64,000 bases of DNA, taken from CAYXDO01 sp964463485 (GTDB lineage Bacteria > Myxococcota > Kuafuiibacteriia > Kuafuiibacteriales > Kuafuiibacteriaceae). How positions within the stretch are numbered: the stretch's first letter is position 1; each line of letters starts with the position of its first letter. The notes beneath the pieces were generated by a model. That model saw only the letters and a program-made list of their open reading frames with translations, made no database searches and was not told the origin of the DNA. The stretch spans positions 67,191-131,190 of the forward strand of contig CAYXDO010000007.1 in assembly GCA_964463485.1 (NCBI GenBank), written 5' to 3'. A program made the translations under genes and the position numbers. This document shows positions 16,501 to 25,103 of this stretch, piece after piece.

Positions 16501-19425
16501 GTGGACGAGCTCTGGGTACGAGCCGTAGAAGCGCGCCTTCAGGGCGACGCCGACGCCTTGGCAGAAATTGCGCTCGATCCGAGCTGCGGGCCCGAAATTC
16601 TCGCGCGAATCGCGACCGACGAGTTGACTCGCCTCGCTGCGCTCCTGAATCCAAGGGCTCCGGCGGACCTGCTACTCACTGCGGTCAGATCCTCCGAGCC
16701 GCTTCTGCGAGTGATGGCCGCGACTCACCCGAACGTCACCCCCGAGGCGCTCGAGGTCCTACTCAAAAGCGGTTCGGATTCCGATCCCGTGGCGGTCCTG
16801 CTGAGTCCAGGAGTCACGAAGGAGTTGCTCGATCGTCTCGGTCGTCTCGGCCGTGGGCCACCGCGGCTGCGGAGGATCGTTGCGCTGGCCCAAGCGTTGG
16901 AGGGCAGCCCGGACTGGTCCCAACAGGCCGAGGCCCTGCGGGCCTTTGGCTTCGCTTGGAAGGCCGTCGCGACCGCCTGTTCGCACACGCTCGTGGAGCT
17001 TCCAGGCCTCCCCGTCGAGGTCCTCGCGCACATGGTCCGCAGCAACAAGCGGCTCATTCACCGAGCGGTTCGAAGTCAGGAACTCATCCGGAACCCTCGG
17101 CAGTTTCTCGAGCTCATCGACATAGGTGCGCTCGAGGGAGACGGCGAGGCGCTGCTCGCGATCGAGCGTCTCCCGTTCGAAGTCGTCGAGCGTGTGACCC
17201 GTCGAGCTCTTCGTCGCACCGAGGTGATGCCAGGCCGGTGTGAAGTGTTCGGGCTCCGGTTGTCGACCGTCTGGCGGGCGGCAACTCATCCCGCCTGGAG
17301 CGAGGCATCGACCGACCGACTGGTCCGCCATTCCGTCGAAGACCCGTATTTTTTCGCGGCGCTCATGACGAACGAGCGACTCAGCAAGGAAGCTCGCGGC
17401 GAATCGGGCCGTCTTCTCGGTGCCGCACGGCTCGGAGCGCGCTGGGATCGGTTCCGACCGAGTGAGTCCACATCGTGGTCCCTTTCGGATACCTTTCGCA
17501 AGCTACAAGTCGGTACTCTCGTAGCCTGGGCGCTACGCCCCGATCTGTCTGCCGAGGAGCTCACTCTGCTCCGAGGGGCGAAGAGCTCCCAGGTGAGGAG
17601 CGCTCTGATCAGCTCGGGCTGGGAGAGCGATGAGGAGCTCGTGGAAGCGCTCGAACACGATCTCTCTTTCCCGCACGGGTTGGATCGGCGGCTCGCTTTC
17701 TCAGATCGTTCGTTCGAGCTCATCGTGACCGGGCGATTTGCGGCCGGGACCTTTGCGCTCGAGCGAAATCGAAATCTGACGTCGGCTCAGCTCGGCAGGT
17801 TGGTCGAGCTCGCGACCGACGACGGTGTCGACGAGGCTCATGCGAGCGCGTGGGGACACTTTGCTCGGAGGGCGTTGGTCGAACATCCGAGGGTCGACCT
17901 CGCGATGCTGCGAAGACTGGCGGAGCATGATGACGCCAAGGAGCTCGCGCTGACCCAGTCGCGCATTCCTCTGGAGCTGCGCCGTCGCTGGGCCAGCGAG
18001 TGTGAAGATCCGGAGGTCGCCGAGTTGACCATGCCCGAGTCGGACGGGAGCCGAATCGACGAGTGGCTGAAGCGAATGTCGCCGATCTTCTCGGAGCGAG
18101 GGCTGCCCAGCAATCTCTTGCGGCCTCTCATCAAGCTCCTGCGAAATCCTGCGTTGACGCCGAGGCAGCTCGAGAAGATAGGGAAGCTCGGGGGTCTCCA
18201 TCGCAAGCTGACCGACCATGAGTTCGTGGGTCAGGAGCTCGCGCCGAGTCTGGCGTGGCATCCGAACGGCCAGCGAATTTCGGCGAAGATTTTGGAGCTC
18301 GGCATCGAATTCGGTCGCGACGCGCTGATCGCGACCTCGGTGCGCTCGCCGCACGCCGACGAGCACACCCTTCGGCGGGCTGCCCAGATCGCGCTAGCGC
18401 CCATTCGGGGCGAGGGGCGCGGGAGGGCGTGGCTTCGGCACCACGTGCTTACTCACCCGAAAGCGCCGATCGAGGCGGTCGAGCGAGCGCTCCTCGACCG
18501 GCGTCTTCAGGCGTTGGCTGTGCGCAATCCGCGGGTCCCGAGCGCGCGACTTCACGAGCTCCTCGAACGCTCGGTACGCGCCCGACCGGAGGCGGAGCGG
18601 GCGTTTTTCTGGTGGGCGTTGGGGCCGCAACGAGGTGAGGTCGCGCGGCTGGTCGGCAACCCATCGCCTCCGTCGCTCGACGAGTTGCGCGCGAAGCTCT
18701 GGGATGTGGTGTTGCCGGGAGATGAGTTGCCGTCGATCGGAGACGAAGCGTTTCGGGCCCGCGTGGCGGCGTTGGAGCGAGGTGGCGCGCGGGAAGCGAT
18801 GAGAGCGCAGGAGCTCACGCGGAGGGCCCGAGGTGGAGCGGCGTTCCGGGCAAAAGACCTTGCGCTCGCGATGGCCTCGGTGCCGAAGGCCGACCCGGAA
18901 TTTTACGCGAAGCTCGTGCACCGGCTGACGGAGCGTCGGCGTTGGACCGAGGTGACTCGGAGGGTGGGGCGTTCGGCGACAGACCCGGACCTACTCCGGC
19001 GGCTGGTCGTGGCGCTTCCCGAGCGTGAGCTGAGGTCGACGGGAATGGACCGCAACTCTGCGGCGCCGGAGGTTGAGAGATGGCGAGGCCGGACGAACGC
19101 TCCGAGGGCGGACAACAAGGCGCTGATCGAGCTCCTCAGGGGGACGCTGAGCTCGTCACGGCCAGTGTATTTCGCCACGAGTCGGGCAAGGGAGCTTTTG
19201 GGGGAGTTTGCGTGGCTCGACGGCGGGATGAGTAGGCTGATGCTCGCGATCGAGCTGTGTGGGGGTGAGAGAACCGTGGCGTCCGAGCCTCGAGAGCAGA
19301 GTAAGTTCGTGCGAATCGGGGGCTGGAGGTACGTAGCGTGGCTCGTGGGGAGTGGGCACGGGAGGAGTGGCGAGGCGGTTTTTGCTGCGATTGGGGCGGC
19401 GAGGTGGGTTGCTTCGGGGCATTGA
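16501..19425 (+). CDS. Large leucine-rich-variant (LRV/HEAT-type) repeat protein
   Basis: This 974-residue cytoplasmic protein starts at GTG 16501 with no signal peptide or membrane segment. The whole chain is alpha-helical repeat with degenerate units. Typical segments are RLAALLNPRAPADLLLTAVR, VMAATHPNVTPEALEVLLKS, ALERNRNLTSAQLGRLVELA and LLRNPALTPRQLEKIGKL. The Asn/His-Pro turn followed by PxxLLxxL is the hallmark of the LRV repeat. Such proteins usually serve as protein-binding scaffolds; the partner is unknown. No catalytic motif is visible. Confidence 0.72.
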   Translation: MDELWVRAVEARLQGDADALAEIALDPSCGPEILARIATDELTRLAALLNPRAPADLLLTAVRSSEPLLRVMAATHPNVTPEALEVLLKSGSDSDPVAVLLSPGVTKELLDRLGRLGRGPPRLRRIVALAQALEGSPDWSQQAEALRAFGFAWKAVATACSHTLVELPGLPVEVLAHMVRSNKRLIHRAVRSQELIRNPRQFLELIDIGALEGDGEALLAIERLPFEVVERVTRRALRRTEVMPGRCEVFGLRLSTVWRAATHPAWSEASTDRLVRHSVEDPYFFAALMTNERLSKEARGESGRLLGAARLGARWDRFRPSESTSWSLSDTFRKLQVGTLVAWALRPDLSAEELTLLRGAKSSQVRSALISSGWESDEELVEALEHDLSFPHGLDRRLAFSDRSFELIVTGRFAAGTFALERNRNLTSAQLGRLVELATDDGVDEAHASAWGHFARRALVEHPRVDLAMLRRLAEHDDAKELALTQSRIPLELRRRWASECEDPEVAELTMPESDGSRIDEWLKRMSPIFSERGLPSNLLRPLIKLLRNPALTPRQLEKIGKLGGLHRKLTDHEFVGQELAPSLAWHPNGQRISAKILELGIEFGRDALIATSVRSPHADEHTLRRAAQIALAPIRGEGRGRAWLRHHVLTHPKAPIEAVERALLDRRLQALAVRNPRVPSARLHELLERSVRARPEAERAFFWWALGPQRGEVARLVGNPSPPSLDELRAKLWDVVLPGDELPSIGDEAFRARVAALERGGAREAMRAQELTRRARGGAAFRAKDLALAMASVPKADPEFYAKLVHRLTERRRWTEVTRRVGRSATDPDLLRRLVVALPERELRSTGMDRNSAAPEVERWRGRTNAPRADNKALIELLRGTLSSSRPVYFATSRARELLGEFAWLDGGMSRLMLAIELCGGERTVASEPREQSKFVRIGGWRYVAWLVGSGHGRSGEAVFAAIGAARWVASGH

Positions 19426-19443
19426 CCGCTTTGGGAGTCATTC

Positions 19444-20427
19444 ATGGGTGGTGCCGCCCTTGCTTCCGTTTCGAGCTGGGCGGACGATGGGCTCGACGTG
19501 AGGGTCGGCGTTGTATGGATTGTCTCGGCGTTGGTCTCAGGCCCTCGCGCGCTGCTCGGGTCGCTCGCGCTCCTCTGCCTGCCTGGGATTGCGATGGGGA
19601 AGTGTCCCCCTCACGAGGAGCTCTTCAGGTCGGCCACCGACGCGCGTTTGGAGGCTCATGAGCGCGGCTACGCGATCTGGTGCCTCGCGGCGTCCCCTGA
19701 GTTGCGCACGGACTCACGGGTTCGTGCGTTGATCCGCTCCGCGCTGGAGAATACCGAGGCGCCGGTGCGTGAGGCCGCGGCTCAGGCCGCAGGGCTGATC
19801 CCGAATGAGTGGCCGCGCATCGTTCCGCTCTTCGAAGACCCAGACCCGAGAGTGCGCGCGGCCGCGGTTTCGACTGTCCTGGGTGTCGGCGGCGCGGAAG
19901 ATCAAGCGCGAGCGCGCGCGGCGATCGCGTCCGTCGAGCGAGCGCTCGGGGCCAAGCACGCGAAGGACAGAGCTCGGGCGGTCGAATCCTGGAGCGCACT
20001 GGTCACCTACGAGTGTGCCCCGGTCGGGCCTCTGCTCTCGAGGCTCGCCTCCGAGAGCGCGAGCAGCGTGCAACGAGCGATGGTGGGGGCGCTCGCCGAG
20101 CGCCTCTCGCGGGGCGGTCTGGAGGCGCCAGGGCGAAATGAGATCGGCGCTGCGCTCGTGAAGACGCTCTCGGCCGCCGACGCCAGGGTGAGAATCGCGA
20201 GCGCGCGGGGGCTCCAATTCCTGGCTTGGCCCGCGTCACCCGACCGACGAGACTCGGTGACGCCTTGGATCGACGCGCTCTCCGCAGCAGCAAAATCAGA
20301 CCGAGATCAGCGAGTGCGGAAGGCGGCTTGTACCTCGCTCGCCGTGTTCGAGCGGCTGAGGCGAAGTGTGTCCACAGCGACCACTTCGGAGCCCTCGAGC
20401 GGCGAGGGCGCCTGTCCTCGGGAGTGA
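19444..20427 (+). CDS. HEAT-repeat protein with N-terminal hydrophobic segment
   Basis: This 327-residue protein begins 18 bases after the LRV gene. Residues 25-50 form a hydrophobic segment (ALLGSLALLCLPGIAMG) that could be a signal peptide if translation starts later, or a membrane anchor. The rest is HEAT-like: EAPVREAAAQAAGLIPNEW, DPDPRVRAAAVSTVLGVGG, DARVRIASARGLQFLAWP and DQRVRKAACTSLAVFERL. This pattern of DxxVRxAAxxAL is typical of HEAT/PBS lyase-type scaffolds. It is probably co-transcribed with the upstream repeat protein. Function unknown. Confidence 0.7.
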   Translation: MGGAALASVSSWADDGLDVRVGVVWIVSALVSGPRALLGSLALLCLPGIAMGKCPPHEELFRSATDARLEAHERGYAIWCLAASPELRTDSRVRALIRSALENTEAPVREAAAQAAGLIPNEWPRIVPLFEDPDPRVRAAAVSTVLGVGGAEDQARARAAIASVERALGAKHAKDRARAVESWSALVTYECAPVGPLLSRLASESASSVQRAMVGALAERLSRGGLEAPGRNEIGAALVKTLSAADARVRIASARGLQFLAWPASPDRRDSVTPWIDALSAAAKSDRDQRVRKAACTSLAVFERLRRSVSTATTSEPSSGEGACPRE

Positions 20428-20480
20428 AGGCGTCCGAGGGTCGAGCGCCGAAGGTCGCACCGGAATCGTCCGCGACTGGT

Positions 20481-22067
20481 TCAGCTCGAGGGGTCTGATG
20501 AGTCTCGAGTCTTCGCTACCTTGGCTTTGGTCTCCCGCACTTCCTCCAACGTCTGCTCCAGCAGGTCGAGGACTCGAGTTTCCTGCCGTCCGCGAACCAG
20601 GCATTCTAGCCGAGCCCTCATGGCTTCGTCGCTCAGGTCCCTTCTGCCCGCATGGGCTGCCTTGCGGGCTCGCTGCAGCCATCGGCCGGCCGACTCATAC
20701 CTTCTCTGCAAGGCATCGCGAGCTTGGCGCACGGAGTGTTCGAGGTCTTCCTCGACCTCGAGCAGGGGCCGTGGCGGCCCCGACTGTTCAGGCTCTTCGA
20801 GCTCGGGTGTCGGCTCGGCCCATTCCTTGGACCTACGAAGCTTCCGGACGTACTCACGCGTCTCTTTCAGTTTGATGCGTCTCGTTGCATCTTGAAAGGC
20901 GTTTCGGCCGGCATTCAGGGGCCCTGCGAGGGCATCCGCGAGCGGGAGCGCCGCGGAGGCCAACGTCGATCGCGCAACTTCCACGTGCGACCAGCGCAGG
21001 CGAAGCTCTTCGACCTCGGCGAGGGTCGTGGCTCTTTCGGCCTTCGCGCGTAGCTCCTGTGCGAGCGAGATAGTCTCGGCAAGGATCTCCTCGTTGCTCT
21101 TCCATGACTTGGTCAGCTCAAACCGGCTGCGCCAGGCCATGATCCGAATCCCGCAAATCGCTTCACGCAAGGAGTCGCCGGGGTGAGTGGAGAGGCGAAC
21201 CAGTCGCTCGAACGCACGACTCATGAAGTCGACGACCCGACTCTTCGTGTCGTGAAACGTGCGTCTGCGCGCCGGCGGTCGGATCCGCTCAGCAAAATCC
21301 GGGTCGCCAGCCACGCCGGCAAAGCCGTTTTCGATCAGGTCGATCAAGGCCACGGACGCCCTGAACTCACCTAGCCTCGACAAGTCCAGAATCTCTTGGA
21401 CCGTCCGTTCGCCCGTGACGAGGTCGTCGACTCTGCACAGATTTTTCAAGGGCGATGAGGAGCCTGTCCATGTGAAGAGTGAAGCAGCGTAATCACCGTT
21501 CCGAAAGCTGTCCGGCAAGGGCGCTCGCCGGGTGATGGTGGCATCGCGGGCAGGCATCCGGCGCCTCAGCTCGGGCTCCAAATGGGCCCTGCAGAGACCT
21601 TCCATGAGTAGGGTCTCGGCGCGGATCGGATCGATGATGTCCTCCGGAGGCCCGATCTCGGAGGCTTCGAATTCGTACGCCCCATCCTGCCAGGACCAGA
21701 GTCCATGAATCGTCTCCGTCGTCTGCAGGCGAAGCATTTCGTCCAGGTCGATCTCTGAAATGGCTCCCATCGATCTCAAGATGCGTCCAAGCTTCTCGGA
21801 TGCGCGATTTTGCTCGGCCAGCGCCTCGAGGAGCTGCTCTTCTGAGATCAATCCTGCGCGCACGAGCATCGTCCCGATACGCATATTCGGAGGTCTGGGA
21901 AGGGCTTCGGCAGTGACCACCAGGCCGCGATGAAAGGCGACGCGAACCTGCTCTGGGACTTGGCCAGGGGCCGCGGGCTTTTGCACCGACAGAGTCCCAC
22001 TCATCGAGCCGCCGCCGATGAGCTGAAAGACGTCAGTCAAAGGGCGTTCGTCGACCGTTCCCTTCAT
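20481..22067 (-). CDS. DUF4388 (PATAN-like) domain protein
   Basis: This 528-residue cytoplasmic protein begins MKGTVDERPLTDVFQLIGGG. It has the DUF4388 pattern of strand, helix and SGTLSV followed by a hydrophobic strand VRVAFHRGLVVTAEA. A helical unit RIGTMLVRAGLISEEQLLEA (about 63-115) is followed by a second copy of this type with a GLWSWQDGAYEFE strand. The C-terminal third (about 340-528) is highly charged and predicted coiled coil. DUF4388 proteins are abundant in myxobacteria, often in signalling or gliding contexts. The role here is unknown. Confidence 0.78.
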   Translation of the reverse strand: MKGTVDERPLTDVFQLIGGGSMSGTLSVQKPAAPGQVPEQVRVAFHRGLVVTAEALPRPPNMRIGTMLVRAGLISEEQLLEALAEQNRASEKLGRILRSMGAISEIDLDEMLRLQTTETIHGLWSWQDGAYEFEASEIGPPEDIIDPIRAETLLMEGLCRAHLEPELRRRMPARDATITRRAPLPDSFRNGDYAASLFTWTGSSSPLKNLCRVDDLVTGERTVQEILDLSRLGEFRASVALIDLIENGFAGVAGDPDFAERIRPPARRRTFHDTKSRVVDFMSRAFERLVRLSTHPGDSLREAICGIRIMAWRSRFELTKSWKSNEEILAETISLAQELRAKAERATTLAEVEELRLRWSHVEVARSTLASAALPLADALAGPLNAGRNAFQDATRRIKLKETREYVRKLRRSKEWAEPTPELEEPEQSGPPRPLLEVEEDLEHSVRQARDALQRRYESAGRWLQRARKAAHAGRRDLSDEAMRARLECLVRGRQETRVLDLLEQTLEEVRETKAKVAKTRDSSDPSS

Positions 22068-22159
22068 CCGATCCCCGGCTCGTCAGCTTGCGCTGGGGCC
22101 GCGCGGGAGGCAATGATCAGCGGAGTGGAGAGCGCGCTTCCGCTTCCAGTCTAACGCAC

Positions 22160-22447
22160 GGGTGATGATCAACGCTCTGCCGCTGGCGTCTGCGATTCGG
22201 AGCATCGGCGTCGGAGGTGAGGATTTCGTGTCCCGTCAGCGATCTCGACGATCGACGCGTCGACGACATCGGTGCATCCCGCGAGACGGAGCAATCGACC
22301 TCCCTTGCTCTCCGTTGCGAGGTGTCCGACGGTTCCTCCGACCTTCGAAAGCGAGCGGCGGCATGTCAGTCGAACGGGGGCCCGCCGCTTCGCCCGGGCG
22401 AGCAGGGCGTCCGAGATCTCGATCGTCGTCTTCACGAGATACAGCAT
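22160..22447 (-). pseudogene. Degraded VapBC-type toxin-antitoxin remnant
   Basis: Reading the minus strand from ATG 22447 gives MLYLVKTTIEISDALLARAK, a clear VapB-type antitoxin N-terminus. After about 23 residues the frame no longer looks like VapB and passes into RLLRLAGCTDVVDASIVEIA, the C-terminal active-site region of a PIN-domain toxin (xTDVVDASIV). A shift of one base then gives GHEILTSDAD, the last conserved PIN motif. The middle of the toxin is missing. It is therefore most likely a fused, frameshifted relic of vapBC. The gap 22068-22582 contains nothing else recognisable. Confidence 0.6.
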
Positions 22448-22582
22448 GCCATACCGTCTGGGATGGGCAAGCCATAGCCAAGGCACATCCAACTCATGGT
22501 GGCGCGACGAAATATGTCCCAACGACGAGCTCGCTTCGTCGCTCCGGTTGATTCTCCGTGCATCCTTGGCCACGGTGCCCTG

Positions 22583-23581
22583 GTGAACGCGCTCGAGCTC
22601 GCCAAGGCCCTCCCGACCTTGATGGACATTCACCAGGCCACGTTCATTTGGGGGCCTCCCGGAATCGGGAAGAGCTCCGTGGTGAGTCAAGTGGCCGCAA
22701 CGCACGGCATGGAGGTTCGCGACATTCGCCTGGCCATGTGTGATCCGACGGATCTCCGCGGCATCCCGTTTTACGATCCCGAGCACAAGATCGCTCGCTG
22801 GGCGCCACCCGAGTTCCTCCCTCGCGACGGCCGAGGGATCGTGTTTCTCGACGAGCTCAACGCGGCTCCGCCCGCCGTTCAAGCCGCCGCCTACCAACTC
22901 GTGCTCGATCGGAGGCTTGGAGAGTACGAGCTGCCGAAGGGTTGGGCGATCTTGGCGGCAGGCAACCGACACTCGGACATGGGTGTGGTCTTTCGACTCC
23001 CGTCACCGCTCGCCAATCGATTCTGCCACCTCGACCTCGACGTCGATCTCCAGGCGTGGCGAAGGTGGGCTTTTTCGGCCGGCGTTCACGCAGGAGTCAT
23101 CGGTTTTCTCAGCTTCCGACCGGAGCTTCTCTTCGTGTTCGACCGCGAGAAAGCCTCCCGCGCTTTCCCGACGCCGAGGAGCTGGGTGTTCGCTGCGCGT
23201 GCCTTGTCTTCTCCGGGCCTCGATCGCCAGAGCCAGCGCGCGGTGGTGGCCGGCTGCGTCGGAGACGGCCCCGCCATCGAGCTGTTGGCGTTCCTCGAGG
23301 TCGCCGACAAGCTGCCTGACCCCGACGCGATCCTCGACGGAAAGATCGACGTCGTGCCGAGAGAGATTTCCGTACTCTACGCACTCATCGGGCGCTTGCT
23401 TTACGCGCTCAAGAACGGCCTGACCGACGAGCGCCGGGATCGCTTCTTGACCTACTCCCTGAAGCTGCCCGCCGAGCTCGCGGTCATGGGCGCCAAAGAG
23501 GCCTTTCACCTCGGCCTGGAGCTCGGTCGCAGCCCGAAGTGGAAGGCCTGGATCGGGAAGTTTGGCGAGTTCGTCGTATGA
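22583..23581 (+). CDS. MoxR-family AAA ATPase
   Basis: This is a 332-residue ATPase if started at GTG 22583. An in-frame start at 22496 would add 29 residues without family similarity, and no strong ribosome binding site decides. It has Walker A GPPGIGKS (24-31), Walker B IVFLDELN, sensor-like ILAAGNRHSD and arginine-finger region LPSPLANRF. MoxR ATPases act as chaperones that insert metals or remodel partner complexes, typically with a VWA protein. The partner is the next gene, overlapping in an ATGA arrangement. Confidence 0.86.
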   Translation: MNALELAKALPTLMDIHQATFIWGPPGIGKSSVVSQVAATHGMEVRDIRLAMCDPTDLRGIPFYDPEHKIARWAPPEFLPRDGRGIVFLDELNAAPPAVQAAAYQLVLDRRLGEYELPKGWAILAAGNRHSDMGVVFRLPSPLANRFCHLDLDVDLQAWRRWAFSAGVHAGVIGFLSFRPELLFVFDREKASRAFPTPRSWVFAARALSSPGLDRQSQRAVVAGCVGDGPAIELLAFLEVADKLPDPDAILDGKIDVVPREISVLYALIGRLLYALKNGLTDERRDRFLTYSLKLPAELAVMGAKEAFHLGLELGRSPKWKAWIGKFGEFVV

Positions 23582-24981
23582 GCAACCGGAACCCGCGCGA
23601 GCGCCTTCAGCGAGCCCGCGTGGATTTGTTACTCGCTCACCCCTTTTTCGGAAATCTCGCCATGTACCTCGAGCTGACCGAGGTCAAGGCGAGCTGGTGC
23701 CCGCGCTTCGCTAGCGACGGTCGGCATTTGTTCTACGACCCCGAGTTCATCGGGGGGCTCTCCGATCCCGAGGTCGTGTACTGCGTCGGTCACTCGGTCA
23801 TGCACCTCGCTCTCGCCCACGCTGCTCGTCGGGTGGGTCGGGAAAAGAAACTCTGGGATCTCGCCACCGACTTCGCCGTCGACGCGATCCTGCTCGCACC
23901 CAAGGCCGCGGGCGGGGAAGGTATGGTCGGACCCAAGGGCTCGTCGTACCGATCCGAGTTCAAAGAAATGGCCGCTGAGGAGATTTATCGGAGGCTCCTC
24001 GAGTCGAAGCGTCGAAAACCGGAGCTCGATCATCATCTGGACGTGGGATCGTCGGGCGGCGGATCGTCGACCGGGGGATCGCAACGAGCCGCTCCGAGGG
24101 AAGCGCCGCCCAAGGATGGCGAGCTTGAAACTCAGGACGAACGGGCCGAGCTCGGGGGCGAGTCCGTCGGCGATCACTCAGTCGCTGAGGGGGACGAGGG
24201 AGCTTCAACAGCCCCGGGCGGAGCGGACGGGGCAAGCACCTCCGAGGGCGCCGTCGAGGGCGCCGCCGACGGCGGCCAGGGCGCGGAGTCGGGGCAAGGG
24301 CCGGAGTCGCCTGGTCGGCCGAGCTGGGCATCGGAGCCCGCGATCGAGCAGGGCGCCGAGGAGACTTGGACTCGGCGAGCCATCGAAGCCGCCACCACCT
24401 CCAAGCTGCGGGGCACGCTGCCCGGATCACTCTCGCGGGCGCTCGAGAAGCTGCTCGAAGCCAAGGTGCCGTGGCAGCAAGTCTTGGCCGAGTTCATTCA
24501 CGCATTCTTCAAGAACGACTATCGCTGGATGCCTCCGAACCGAAGGTTCGTGTCGAGCGGAATCTTGTTGCCGTCGGCTCGCGGTGAGCAGCTCAGGATG
24601 GTCGTGGCCATCGACACCTCGGGCTCCATCTCCGAAGTCCTGCTGACTACGTTTGCGTCCGAGCTCCAAGGCATTCTGGTCGGGGTGCCGGAATTTTGGA
24701 TCGAAGTCTTCGGGTGCGACGCGGCGATCTGCTTTCGGCAGACGCTCGAGACGGGTGACTTGTTGGGGCTCCCTTCGTTCGGCGGCGGCGGAGGCACTGA
24801 CTTTCGGCCGGTGTTCTCGGCCGTGGAGGCCGAGGCGCTCGCGCCCGAGGTGTTGCTCTACATGACCGATGGTATCGGTCAGTTTCCCGAGAAGGAGCCC
24901 GAGTATCCGGTGCTCTGGCTGATGCCCGAGGGCTCCCAAGTCCAAGTACCCTTCGGCCGCACGCTCATCATGGACCCCTGA
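23578..24981 (+). CDS. VWA-like/DUF2201 protein, MoxR partner, with altered HExxH motif
   Basis: This 467-residue protein starts at ATG 23578, overlapping the MoxR gene stop. The N-terminal region matches the predicted metallopeptidase-like domain of COG3864, but its motif reads H72-S-V-M-H76 with H81, so the catalytic Glu of HExxH is Ser; peptidase activity is doubtful. A low-complexity Gly/Glu-rich linker (about 160-270) follows. The C-terminal VWA-like domain has the MIDAS-type DTSGS (346-350) and GGGGGTDF. Together with MoxR it forms the common ATPase-VWA pair. Confidence 0.82.
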   Translation: MSNRNPRERLQRARVDLLLAHPFFGNLAMYLELTEVKASWCPRFASDGRHLFYDPEFIGGLSDPEVVYCVGHSVMHLALAHAARRVGREKKLWDLATDFAVDAILLAPKAAGGEGMVGPKGSSYRSEFKEMAAEEIYRRLLESKRRKPELDHHLDVGSSGGGSSTGGSQRAAPREAPPKDGELETQDERAELGGESVGDHSVAEGDEGASTAPGGADGASTSEGAVEGAADGGQGAESGQGPESPGRPSWASEPAIEQGAEETWTRRAIEAATTSKLRGTLPGSLSRALEKLLEAKVPWQQVLAEFIHAFFKNDYRWMPPNRRFVSSGILLPSARGEQLRMVVAIDTSGSISEVLLTTFASELQGILVGVPEFWIEVFGCDAAICFRQTLETGDLLGLPSFGGGGGTDFRPVFSAVEAEALAPEVLLYMTDGIGQFPEKEPEYPVLWLMPEGSQVQVPFGRTLIMDP

Positions 24982-25024
24982 TCGATCGCGAGCGCGCGGT
25001 CGGGCTGCTGGGTGGTTTTGCCCT

Positions 25025-25076
25025 CAGCAGGCAAGTTTGCCAGCAGGCAAGCTTGCCAGCAGGCAAGCTTGCCAGC
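25025..25076. repeat. Left cluster of 16-bp palindromic tandem repeats
   Basis: Three consecutive copies of CAGCAGGCAAGYTTGC (Y is T in the first copy, C in the next two), followed by a partial CAGC. The unit contains the palindrome GGCAAGCTTGCC across its junction. A related cluster follows the next gene at 26648-26698. There are no spacers, so this is not a CRISPR. The element borders the gene at 25104-26633. Confidence 0.85.
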
Positions 25077-25103
25077 GACCCTCCTTCAGGTCATCATGGC
25101 CTC

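Noticed and set aside
22496..22582. Longer start of the MoxR ATPase at 22496
   Set aside because: The extra 29 residues are Arg-rich, lack family similarity and have no ribosome binding site; GTG 22583 gives the normal N-terminus.
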